Origin: Bradyrhizobium arachidis
GTDB taxonomy: Bacteria; Pseudomonadota; Alphaproteobacteria; Rhizobiales; Xanthobacteraceae
DNA: 64,000 bases
Assembly (NCBI RefSeq): GCF_015291705.1
Contig: NZ_CP030050.1
Location: 5,952,001 to 6,016,000 of the forward strand
Direction of reading: 5' to 3'
Below are positions 1-8,195 of this stretch, piece after piece; the stretch's first letter is position 1; each line of letters begins with the position of its first letter. A program made the position numbers and the translations under genes. The notes under the pieces are model-generated. The model was not told where the DNA came from. It saw only the letters and a program-made list of their open reading frames with translations, and ran no database searches.

Positions 1-2
1 CG

Positions 3-377
3 TCATCACGTCGCACTGCGTCAACTGCTCAAAGGTCAACGTCAGGCACACGCACGCCTTCGTATGCGCCGGGTTCTGTGATGGGGAGGATTGCCAGCCT
101 CGAGGCACGCGCCAGCAGTTGCAACGGTGGCTGTGCATCAAGCTTCCCAAGCGGCAAGGAGCCCTGGATTGGATGTAGCGAGTCGGGCGGCAACATCGAC
201 TATGGACCTTTCTCGCCAACGTGCCGAGACACCATCACCCATGCATCCTACGAGAATTGCGTCGAGACGAAGGTGTTCCTGGGTGAGCATCGAAACAAGG
301 CCCACTGGATTTGCAGCAGCCTGCAGGCCGGCAACAGGTTTAAGGTCGCCGATCTCAAGCGTCCGGGACGTCGCTAG
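3..377 (+). CDS. Cys-rich secreted-type protein, C-terminal part (cut by window edge)
   Basis: Open reading frame entering from the left edge; the first full codon is at position 3 and the true start is outside. About 124 residues are visible. From the SSRRTAST stretch to the final KRPGRR it is nearly the same protein as the one at 714-1274, and the DNA is near-identical too, so the two are a recent tandem duplication (offset about 897 bp). Six cysteines are conserved between the copies (SCNGGC, GCSES, PTCRDT, ENCVE, CSSL), an even number that suggests disulfides in an exported protein. The family is not recognised and no catalytic motif is visible. A strong terminator follows at 463. Confidence 0.6.
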   Translation, partial: SSRRTASTAQRSTSGTRTPSYAPGSVMGRIASLEARASSCNGGCASSFPSGKEPWIGCSESGGNIDYGPFSPTCRDTITHASYENCVETKVFLGEHRNKAHWICSSLQAGNRFKVADLKRPGRR

Positions 378-462
378 TCCGTAGCTCCGGCAAGCTAGCT
401 GCACACGCGTCGAATTCTGCGTATCCGGGATCAGGCAGGTCGCAGGGCGCTGAAGAACTTTT

Positions 463-490
463 GCGGGCCCGATGGGCCCGCTTTATTTCT
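463..490 (+). terminator. Rho-independent terminator after the first Cys-rich gene
   Basis: Perfect 8-bp inverted repeat GCGGGCCC / GGGCCCGC with a 3-nt loop, followed at once by TTTATTTCT. This is the classic stem plus U-run and closes the transcript of the gene ending at 377. The rest of the 378-713 gap shows no gene. Confidence 0.8.
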
Positions 491-713
491 GTCCCGTCGC
501 CTCAGCGATGTCGCCTGATCGAGCGGTACGCCGAAGCCTGGCGAGCCGCCCGGCATTTCACCGGCAGGCATCGCGCCGGCTTTTTGAGCGACAAATTCGA
601 TGGTGAATTATTGAGCGGACATCCTCGCAACCCTCGATTGCGCAATCCCAAATGTATGTTAGCGTGCACTTACCGGGCGGCATTTCCGGCCCGGGTTCGG
701 GAAGGACATGGTC

Positions 714-1274
714 ATGAGATTGTCATCAAGCCTTGTCGTGCCTTCAACCGTCGCTGCCTTGTCTACGATCCTGCTATGCGCTCCGGCAGCGTCACAAATT
801 CCAACAGGCTCCGGCGCCACGCTTCCTCCTGTTACGGTCGACGCGCCGAAGCAGGCGGCAAGGCCGCATAGGCAGGAGCCAACGGCATCCACGGGGCAGT
901 CATCGCGCCGGACTGCGTCAACCGCCCAAAGAACGTCTTCAGTCGCACGGACGCCTTCGTATGCGCCGGGTTCTGTGATGGGGAGGATTGCCAGCCTCGA
1001 GGCACGCGCCAGCAGTTGCAACGGTGGCTGTGCATCAAGCTTCCCACACGGCAAAGAGCCCTGGGTTGGATGCAGCGAGTCGGGCGGCGGCCTGAACTAT
1101 GGACCTTTCTCGCCGACGTGCCGAGACACCATCACCCATACATCCTACGAGAATTGCGTCGAGACGAAGGTGTTCCTGGGCGAGTTTCGCAACAGAGCCC
1201 ACTGGTTTTGCAGCAGCCTGCAGGCCGGCAACAGGTTCAAGGTCGCAGAGCTCAAGCGGCCGGGACGTCGCTAG
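714..1274 (+). CDS. Cys-rich secreted protein, second tandem copy
   Basis: About 186 residues. The N-terminus (MRLSSSLVVPSTVAALS... ending near APAASQ) reads as a Sec signal peptide. A Pro/Thr/Ser/Arg-rich low-complexity linker (about residues 30-80) follows, then a compact domain with six cysteines shared with the copy at 3-377. Two in-frame ATGs lie at 708 and 714. The GGAAGGA upstream is at a good distance (7 nt) from 714 and too close to 708, so 714 is preferred. No family was recognised. The exported Cys-rich domain suggests an envelope or periplasmic role, but nothing in the sequence gives a function. Confidence 0.65.
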   Translation: MRLSSSLVVPSTVAALSTILLCAPAASQIPTGSGATLPPVTVDAPKQAARPHRQEPTASTGQSSRRTASTAQRTSSVARTPSYAPGSVMGRIASLEARASSCNGGCASSFPHGKEPWVGCSESGGGLNYGPFSPTCRDTITHTSYENCVETKVFLGEFRNRAHWFCSSLQAGNRFKVAELKRPGRR

Positions 1275-1503
1275 TCCACGCCTCTCTCAGACTTGATCAC
1301 AAGGCAGCACGGCGTCCGCAGAACATCCTCAGCGGACGCTTGCGACCGCGCGCCCCGCGCCGGCTCCGACACTGGAGCGAGTGGCTGCGGCGGCCGGTTC
1401 AGCAACAGCAGCGCCGGCCGACCAAGTGTGACCCACCTCAAAGAACGTCATGAAGGGATTCAATATCTCCAGCGGGATTGTTGCATGAACCTGGTCCATT
1501 CCC

Positions 1504-2751
1504 GTGAAAAGCCATTTGCCGTTGCTGGATCCGCTGCGCTTCGCAGCCGCGCTCGGAGTTGCCATTTTTCACCAGATGTTCTGGTCCTGGGCCTGGGCTT
1601 CGATCGGCGTCCCAGGCTTCGAGCGCACCGTCGCCGCCGACGTGCTGTACCCGACCGCCGCGCCCTTCACATGGTTCGGCTGGGTCGGCGTCGAGATCTT
1701 CTTCGTCATCTCCGGTTTCGTCATCGCGAACTCGGCGAGCCAGTCTTCGCCGGGCGCGTTTCTGCTTGGCCGCGCACTCAGGCTCTATCCCGCGGTCTGG
1801 ATATGCGCCACCGCGACCTTCCTCGTGCTGCTTCTGTTCGGGAGTGGACCGGCATCCGAATTCATCCTGCCTTACGTCCATGCCATGCTGATGGTGCCGA
1901 AGGGCGTCACAGGTCAATGGCTCGACGAGGTCTACTGGACGCTAGCCGCCGAGACGGCGTTTTATGGCCTCGTGTTTTGCGCGATGCTCACGAAGAGGAT
2001 CACCCTGCGGCACCTCGCCTTCGGTCTCACCATCTACAGTGCAGTGTTCAACGCCGTCGCGCTGCTCGTGCTGTCGAGCATGACACCGTCCGACCTGCCC
2101 TATCTGATCATTCTGATGTTTCGGGTGCCGTGCGCGGCATTCCTGTTGACCCACGGCTGCTTCTTTGCGCTGGGGATCTGGCTATTCATTTCCGCGAACA
2201 GGCAATTGACGGCGCTCGAGCTGGCCGCCATTGCCGTCGCCTGTCTTTCAGGCGCCGCAGAGATCTACTCCTTCGCCTCGTTCTTCCTGACGTCCATACC
2301 CGCCATCGCGGATCAATCAGCCCTTGTGCCGATCATGGTCTGGGCGGCTGCGGTGCTCCTGATTGCCCGTGCCGCGAACCGGAGCAGGCGCTCTGCGGGC
2401 ACCACTTCCCCTGAAACACCGGCTTACTTGAGAACGCTCGGACTGATCACCTATCCGCTCTATCTCACCCACAACGTCATTGGCTCGGCGATCATTCGTA
2501 CGCTGGTCGAGGCCGGCCTGGATGCCACCGCGGCCTTATGGATCGCGCTGAGCATGCTGGTCCTGGTCTGCTGGTTCATTTGCGCGAAGGTCGAGCCGGC
2601 CGTCAGATCCGCGCTGGTGCAAACGCTCTCGCATTTTGGCAGGCTGCCCCAAAGGCAGCCCGCATTCAGACGCCCGGCGTTGGCGCGCGGGCTGCGCCTT
2701 CCCCTGCCCGTCTCCGTGAAGGCGAACGTCGTGGCGTCGTGGCCGCGATAG
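1504..2751 (+). CDS. Acyltransferase family 3 (OafA/YrhL-type) membrane protein
   Basis: 415 residues, many hydrophobic segments. The opening LDPLRFAAALGVAIFHQ is the characteristic first helix of acyltransferase-3 proteins, with the conserved His of the LRxxAA...H motif. Family members O-acylate exported polysaccharides, lipids or peptides from the inner membrane. Start: GTG at 1504. An in-frame stop at 1486 leaves no upstream alternative, and no good ribosome site is visible. The last 40 or so residues are Pro/Arg-rich and cytoplasmic in character. It has no co-directional partner that would reveal the substrate. Confidence 0.85.
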   Translation: MKSHLPLLDPLRFAAALGVAIFHQMFWSWAWASIGVPGFERTVAADVLYPTAAPFTWFGWVGVEIFFVISGFVIANSASQSSPGAFLLGRALRLYPAVWICATATFLVLLLFGSGPASEFILPYVHAMLMVPKGVTGQWLDEVYWTLAAETAFYGLVFCAMLTKRITLRHLAFGLTIYSAVFNAVALLVLSSMTPSDLPYLIILMFRVPCAAFLLTHGCFFALGIWLFISANRQLTALELAAIAVACLSGAAEIYSFASFFLTSIPAIADQSALVPIMVWAAAVLLIARAANRSRRSAGTTSPETPAYLRTLGLITYPLYLTHNVIGSAIIRTLVEAGLDATAALWIALSMLVLVCWFICAKVEPAVRSALVQTLSHFGRLPQRQPAFRRPALARGLRLPLPVSVKANVVASWPR

Positions 2752-3036
2752 GCGTCTGCCGCTCGAGCAAGGAGCAGTCCTCGTTCCTGCCTGCCCGATC
2801 GCGAAGCTCTTGCTGATCGTTGCCAAAGCGCAGCGGATTACGCAGGCTTTGGTTGCACTTGCGCTGTCACCAACACGCTGACCGGCATGGGCGTACGCCG
2901 CCAGGAATTCATCGAAGCTGGGGAGTGCACTCTGGGTGAAGATTGACAAAGGCTCGTAATGTAATCCGCCCCTTCACATCCCATCGACCGATCTGCGCTG
3001 AAGTACTGGATCCTGATTCAAAGACATCTTCCAGAT

Positions 3037-6000
3037 TTAAACCAGAAGGTCATGATGCGCAGGTACAATGGCGTGATGCGGACCACCATTGCCGTGGTTG
3101 TTCGCGTGTTCGTCCGGTGCAATCGCGACCATTTTGGCAATCGCCTCGAGGTCCGCTTGCTGACCGGGCGGAACGTGTTGATGGAACGGGTCATCAAATT
3201 TCTTAGGCGCGACGATCGCAACGAGAGTGGATGGAGCTGCCTCGCTATCGAAGCGGAACACCTGTTCTTGATCTGCACCGCCTGTCACGGCTGCGGCTTT
3301 GGCCGGCTGCGCGTCGTCAGATGCGATTGCAGCAGATTGCGCAGGGTTTTGCGAGTTGCCGCGTTCGGCTTTACCGCCGGATGCAACGCTCGGATCGGCG
3401 ACTTCGGCTGCTTCCAGTGTGTTCGCGGCGGTTGAGTGCCCCGAATTGCCGTGGTCCACGGCGGCCGTTTCTGCCGTCTTCACTGCCGCCGCCGCGCTCG
3501 CAGGGTCGGAAGCCGGAGCATGTTGCTCGGCCCCATTGCCGACGCCGCTGCCCGGCTTGGAGTCGGATTGGCTCGGCTCCGTTGCTACCGCCTTTGCAGG
3601 CCCAGGCTCCGAAGCGTGCTGCGAGTTACCGCGTCCGGCGTTGCCGCCGGTTGCGACGCTCGGATCGACGATCTCGGCTGCTTGCGGTGCGTTTGCAGAG
3701 GTTGCATGCAGATCGTGCTCCGCGTTGCCGTGTTCCACGGCGACCGGTTCTGCCGTCTTCACTGCTCCTGCCGCCCCCGCAACGTCCGAGGCCGGATCGT
3801 GATGCTCCGCGCCATTGCTGACGCCGTTGCCCGGCTTGGAGTCAGCTTCAGTCGACTCCGTGGCTGCCGCCTTTGCAGACCCTGGCTCCGACGTGTGCTG
3901 CGAGTTGCCGTGGCCCGCGCCGGCGGCCGTCACGACGGTCGGATCGATCTCGCTTGCGTCAGGCGCGTTTGTGGAGCTTGAGTGCCCCGAGTTGCCGTGT
4001 TCGACACCGCTTGTTTCGGCCTTCTTCGCTGCCCCTCGCGCAGCGTCCGAAGCCGCAGTGTGATGCTCGGCCCCATTGCCCGGCTTGGAGTCAGCTTCAG
4101 TCGATTCCGTCGCTGCCGCCTTTGCAGAGCCCTTCTCCGAATCGTGCTGCGAGTTGCCATGGCCCGCGCCGGCGGCCGTCACGACGGTCGGATCGATTTC
4201 GCCTGCGTCAGGCGCGTTTGCAGAGTTTGAGTGCCCCGAGTTGTCATGTTCGACGCCGCTTGAGTCTGCCTTCTTCGCTAACCCTCGCGGAACGTCCGAA
4301 GCCGCAGCGTGATGCTCGGCACCCTTGTCCGACTTGACGCCAGCCTCAGTCGATTCCGTGGCTGCTGCCTTTGCCGCCCCCTTCTCCGAAGTGTGCTGCG
4401 AGTGGCCATGGCCCGCAGTGGCGGCAATTGCGACGGCCGGATCGATCTCGGCTGCGTCCGACGCCGTTGCAGAGTTTGAGTGCCCCGAGTTGCCATGTTC
4501 GACGCCGCTTGAGTCTGCCTTCTTCGCTAACCCTCGCGGAACGTCCGAAGCCGCAGCGTGATGCTCGGCGCTATGGCCGCCCCCATTGCCCGGCTTGACG
4601 CCAGCCTCAGTCGATTCCGTGGCTGCCGCCTTTGCAGATCCCTTCTCCGAAGCGTGCTGCGAGTTACCATGGCCCGCGCTGGCGGTCTTAGCAACGCCCG
4701 GATCGTTCTCGGCTACGTCCGGCGCCTTTGCAGAGTGCCCCGAGTTGCCGTGTTCGACACCGCTTGAGTCTGCCTTCTTCGCTAACCCGCGCGGAACGTC
4801 CGAAGCCGCAGCGTGATGCTCGGCGCTATGGCCGACCCCTTTGCCCGGCTTGACGCCAGCCTCAGTCGATTCCGTGGCTGCCGCCTTTGCAGACCCCTTC
4901 TCCGAAGCGTGCTGCGAGTTGCCGTGTTCCGCGCTGTCGGTCTTTGCGACGTCCGGAACGTTCTCGGATGCGTCAGGCGCATCCGTCGATTTTGAGTGCC
5001 GCGAGTTGCCGTGTTCAGCTCCGCTTGATTCTGCCTTCTTCGCTAACCCTGGCGGAACGTCCGAAGCCGCAGCGTCATCCTCGGCGCCATTGTCGACGTC
5101 ATTGCCCGATTTGGAGTCAGCTTCAGTCGCTTCCGGGGCCGCCGCCTGTGCAGGTGCTGGCTCCGAAGTGTGCTGCGAGTTACCGCGGTCCGCGCTGTCG
5201 GCTACTGCGACGCCCGGTTGGACGGTCACGTTCAACCCCGGCGACGAAACGCCGGTGTCCGCATTGATCGGACCACTGTTCGATGTGACGTTTCCAACCG
5301 CCGGAGCCGCCGCGCTATGAGCATGCACGATCGATGATACGCGAACCGGTTCGGCAGATGCACCATTGCTTTCTGCCGTTGCTTCCGCCGACTCGCCCGT
5401 GGAGGTTCTGAACCTTGCCGTTCCCTCTGGGCCGATCCGAGTGTGCGCGAACTGGAACATCGAGCCGCGGTCGGCCAGCATGGCCCAAACTCCAGCCGTC
5501 CCGAGCGTGCTCTCGCTCGCCTCGATGCGGGCCTCGGCACTGTCCTTGCTCAGAACAGCCTCATCGATGGCGCTTGCCGATGTCAGCGCTTCTTCGAGCT
5601 TCTCCAAGGTGATGGCGACAGGTGCGCCGTCTCGCTGGTCGACGACATCCGATTCCGCGACGGACACAATCCCCTGCAGATGGATTTCCAGCAGGCTGCG
5701 ATCCCCGATATCAAGGACATGATCGGTCGGATTCACGTAGACGATCGTTTCATTGCTTGCGGCGTCGTAGATCCAGGCGAGGGTATGTGGCGGTATGGAC
5801 TTGCTCGCTGCGGTCATATGCAGGCACGCAAGCGCTCCGAAAGCCGCAAGATTGATCCTGCCCGACCCGGAAGCGAAATCGAAGGCGGATTGAGACGAGG
5901 TAGAATTGGAATCGGTCGAGGAGCGATGAACAACGTTTCCATCAACGCTGCCGCCGCCCATTAATTGACCGCGGCTTTGTCCGTCAACACTGGCATCGTG

Positions 6001-7479
6001 ACCGGCGTCGACCAGGCCAACAGGTTTCTGGAGTGAATCACCCTCGGCACCGTGACTCACGCCAGGACTCACTTGGATCCGAGCGTCTTCTGCAGCGACG
6101 CTTTCGTTTCCAGTGGTCACATGCGCGGAAGACAGGCGGGCATCGTGCGAAGGCAGGCCCGGGGCCGAGTTGTCGACATGATTGGCGTCGACATGAGGGA
6201 TCGCGGCCAGTTTTGTGGTCGCATTCTCTCCGGCGACGGTCACGAAGCTCTCGATCGACGCCTGACCCAGCTCATGCGCCTGCACGGCGTGATGGGGATC
6301 GTGCAGTGCGTAGATCAACGCACCGGCGAGAGTGGCGAAGGTGCCATACCCTCCCGGAATCGACATCGGATTGGAAGCAAGCCGGGGGAAATGATGATCC
6401 GCGGTCAGATCACCGGCCATCTGCGTGTCGCTGGTTGCTCGCTGCAGAGGCGCAGGAAGATGCGGCGCGCCCGATCCAACAGGACCGTCGATTTTCGACG
6501 GCTTCGAGTCCGCAGATTGCTCGGCTGCGCGCAGCGCTTCCATTGCCGCCGGCGCGTTCGCGACCTGGCTCAGCTTGGCCAAAAAGTCTCTCTGGCTGAG
6601 CAGGTGCGTCTCACCGGCTTCCCAGACGATGAGGTGCCGGAGAATGGCTTTTTTCCAGGGCTCATATTTCCAAGGCTCATATTGCTCGTGCCCGGCGTGC
6701 TCTCCCGCGTGGCCGATGCTGTCGTCATCCGGAAGCGTATCGTTCGCTTCCGACGCCTTGAGTTCGTCCGCAATGGCGATAGCCAGAAAGGCCAGCGCGA
6801 GCGTGCCGAAGCCGGAAGGATGCTTCAACAACGCGAGGGCCGCGAGCACAGTCCTATTGGTGACCTCGAGCTTCTGAAAAATATTGTACAGGTGTACTTT
6901 GACGGTCCCTGGTGAAACCTTTAGCGCGCGCGCGATCTCCTTGTTCGACATTCCCTCCGACACCAGTCGAACGATTTGACGTTCGCGGTGCGTCAATAGC
7001 TCCAGCTTCGTTTCGATTTTGCCGGCGCCGACGGCATGCTTGCCGGTTGGCGAGAGATCGAAATGCTCGGGCGACACACCATGCTTCGTCAACAGCCGCA
7101 GCAGTCGCAGCATGGCGTCGGGCGAGACGTATTTCGAAATTGCGCTGCAGGCGCCGGCAGCAATCGCGGCGGCTAGTTCGTGGTTGGCTTCGCCCTCGGT
7201 AAAGAACACCAGGCGCGTTGGAACAGTCTCGGCCTTCGTAATCGACAGGATCTCGGTGACCGTCAGGTCTGGCAGGGTGTCGGCAATCAGCGCGACGTCG
7301 GGTGTCAATTTCCTGATGGCTTCGAGGCCGCTCGTCGCATCGCGGCATGATGCGACAACGTCGAAGTCCTGCTGTGCTCCGAGTATCGATTTCAGCCCCT
7401 GTAGAACGATCGGCTGTCGATCGACGATCACAATACGGTTGCGCTGAAATATGCCTTGGTTCGCAGACACGTCTAACAT
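3037..7479 (-). CDS. Giant receiver-LuxR HTH protein with His-rich repeat tail
   Basis: About 1,480 residues. Residues 15-135 form a NarL-type receiver (RIVIVDRQPIV), but where NarL has its phosphoacceptor Asp this protein has Ala (DVALIAD: Ala66) and the acidic pair is reduced to one Asp, so phosphorylation is doubtful; Lys116 is kept. Residues 162-214 are a clear LuxR HTH (LTHRERQIVRLVSEG, NKEIARALKVSPGTVKVHL). Normal NarL/FixJ proteins end here, near 220 residues. This one continues with a hydrophobic stretch (222-237), a second one (YGTFATLAGALIYAL), a middle region, then seven-plus repeats of about 85 residues and a His-rich end. The annotated start at 7479 is an ATG with GAGG 7 nt upstream; in-frame TTG 7551 and ATG 7518 are less likely. 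DNA binding at the N-terminus with the tail beyond a membrane segment (ToxR-like topology) is an inference. Confidence 0.8.
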   Translation of the reverse strand: MLDVSANQGIFQRNRIVIVDRQPIVLQGLKSILGAQQDFDVVASCRDATSGLEAIRKLTPDVALIADTLPDLTVTEILSITKAETVPTRLVFFTEGEANHELAAAIAAGACSAISKYVSPDAMLRLLRLLTKHGVSPEHFDLSPTGKHAVGAGKIETKLELLTHRERQIVRLVSEGMSNKEIARALKVSPGTVKVHLYNIFQKLEVTNRTVLAALALLKHPSGFGTLALAFLAIAIADELKASEANDTLPDDDSIGHAGEHAGHEQYEPWKYEPWKKAILRHLIVWEAGETHLLSQRDFLAKLSQVANAPAAMEALRAAEQSADSKPSKIDGPVGSGAPHLPAPLQRATSDTQMAGDLTADHHFPRLASNPMSIPGGYGTFATLAGALIYALHDPHHAVQAHELGQASIESFVTVAGENATTKLAAIPHVDANHVDNSAPGLPSHDARLSSAHVTTGNESVAAEDARIQVSPGVSHGAEGDSLQKPVGLVDAGHDASVDGQSRGQLMGGGSVDGNVVHRSSTDSNSTSSQSAFDFASGSGRINLAAFGALACLHMTAASKSIPPHTLAWIYDAASNETIVYVNPTDHVLDIGDRSLLEIHLQGIVSVAESDVVDQRDGAPVAITLEKLEEALTSASAIDEAVLSKDSAEARIEASESTLGTAGVWAMLADRGSMFQFAHTRIGPEGTARFRTSTGESAEATAESNGASAEPVRVSSIVHAHSAAAPAVGNVTSNSGPINADTGVSSPGLNVTVQPGVAVADSADRGNSQHTSEPAPAQAAAPEATEADSKSGNDVDNGAEDDAAASDVPPGLAKKAESSGAEHGNSRHSKSTDAPDASENVPDVAKTDSAEHGNSQHASEKGSAKAAATESTEAGVKPGKGVGHSAEHHAAASDVPRGLAKKADSSGVEHGNSGHSAKAPDVAENDPGVAKTASAGHGNSQHASEKGSAKAAATESTEAGVKPGNGGGHSAEHHAAASDVPRGLAKKADSSGVEHGNSGHSNSATASDAAEIDPAVAIAATAGHGHSQHTSEKGAAKAAATESTEAGVKSDKGAEHHAAASDVPRGLAKKADSSGVEHDNSGHSNSANAPDAGEIDPTVVTAAGAGHGNSQHDSEKGSAKAAATESTEADSKPGNGAEHHTAASDAARGAAKKAETSGVEHGNSGHSSSTNAPDASEIDPTVVTAAGAGHGNSQHTSEPGSAKAAATESTEADSKPGNGVSNGAEHHDPASDVAGAAGAVKTAEPVAVEHGNAEHDLHATSANAPQAAEIVDPSVATGGNAGRGNSQHASEPGPAKAVATEPSQSDSKPGSGVGNGAEQHAPASDPASAAAAVKTAETAAVDHGNSGHSTAANTLEAAEVADPSVASGGKAERGNSQNPAQSAAIASDDAQPAKAAAVTGGADQEQVFRFDSEAAPSTLVAIVAPKKFDDPFHQHVPPGQQADLEAIAKMVAIAPDEHANNHGNGGPHHAIVPAHHDLLV
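3330..5230 (-). repeat. In-frame tandem repeats of about 250-275 bp within the giant protein
   Basis: The motif reading TGCTGCGAGTT on the plus strand recurs near 3618, 3894, 4141, 4391 (variant), 4650, 4908 and 5171, with a degenerate copy near 3345. Spacing is about 247-276 bp. Each unit encodes HGNSQHxSE, then KAAATESTEA, then AEHHAAASD, then GLAKKA-SSGVEHGNSGH. Units at the centre are nearly identical and those at the edges more diverged, as expected of repeat expansion and contraction. This is coding repeat, not CRISPR. Confidence 0.9.
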
Positions 7480-7631
7480 GGACACTGCCTCGGCCCGGCC
7501 ATCTATGTACTTCGGCATATGGCCGAGACCGGGCGAGATATTAAAATACAATTAATCGAACGAAGAAAGAGGCTTAGCGGGTTAACGTTACATTGGAACC
7601 GCGAGCTTTGAGGGCATTTGGGCGAGAAAAT

Positions 7632-8012
7632 ATGTCATTTGACCCGATGGCGGCTGCGATTGACTGGCTCGATGCCTACCGTGCCGGCGATATCGAGGCG
7701 ATCCTGGACATGCATGCCGAAGATGCCGTGGTTCATTGCGGCTGTGGCTGCGCCGTCAGAACCATTACGAGCCGTGAGGCGCTTCGTGCCTATTGGATCG
7801 ATCGCCTCCGAGAGCATCCGGCAGGCAAGTTGGACGATCTCAATCCCTCGCACAACGACGGGACCATTATCTCCTACCTCACCAATGCCGGTGTCATGAG
7901 CGCGCTTTTTGCCTTTGACGCCGCCGGACGGATCAAGGAACTGAGCTGCAATCCCTCACATTGGCCCTGTGGCGTGATCCAAGTCCGCTTCGGCTGCGAT
8001 CGCGCGCGCTGA
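7632..8012 (+). CDS. SnoaL/NTF2-like fold protein
   Basis: 126 residues. The pattern MAAAIDWLDAYRAGDIEAI followed by DMHAEDAVVHC is the usual opening of NTF2-like proteins (helix, then the strand lining the cavity), and length fits the family. Unusual is the CGCGC cluster at about residues 37-41 and a further Cys pair near the C-terminus. Start chosen at ATG 7632, preceded by GGGCGAG; an in-frame TTG at 7593 is less likely. It is divergent from the giant regulator gene (about 150 bp apart). Members of this fold range from enzymes to binding proteins, so no reaction can be assigned. Confidence 0.7.
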   Translation: MSFDPMAAAIDWLDAYRAGDIEAILDMHAEDAVVHCGCGCAVRTITSREALRAYWIDRLREHPAGKLDDLNPSHNDGTIISYLTNAGVMSALFAFDAAGRIKELSCNPSHWPCGVIQVRFGCDRAR

Positions 8013-8195
8013 GAGCCAGACAGGCGTGCTTCCCTAACGCAAATCCGCCCGCGTGCTATTGACTCGCATCGCGAATGGGCAAATCCTTCCAGCAACGCAA
8101 TTTGCCATTGTCGATCTCAGAGTTACGAAATTCGGCGCCCGGCTTTTATCGGCGCCATCTGACCAAATTTTTTCGAAACAGAAGCGGAGGGGCCG

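Noticed and set aside
1293..2414. 373-codon frame overlapping the acyltransferase in another phase
   Set aside because: Arg-rich product without motif; the acyltransferase frame has clear membrane helices and the family motif.
3330..5230. CRISPR-like or satellite array
   Set aside because: Units are about 250-275 bp, in frame and coding. There are no short repeats with unique spacers.
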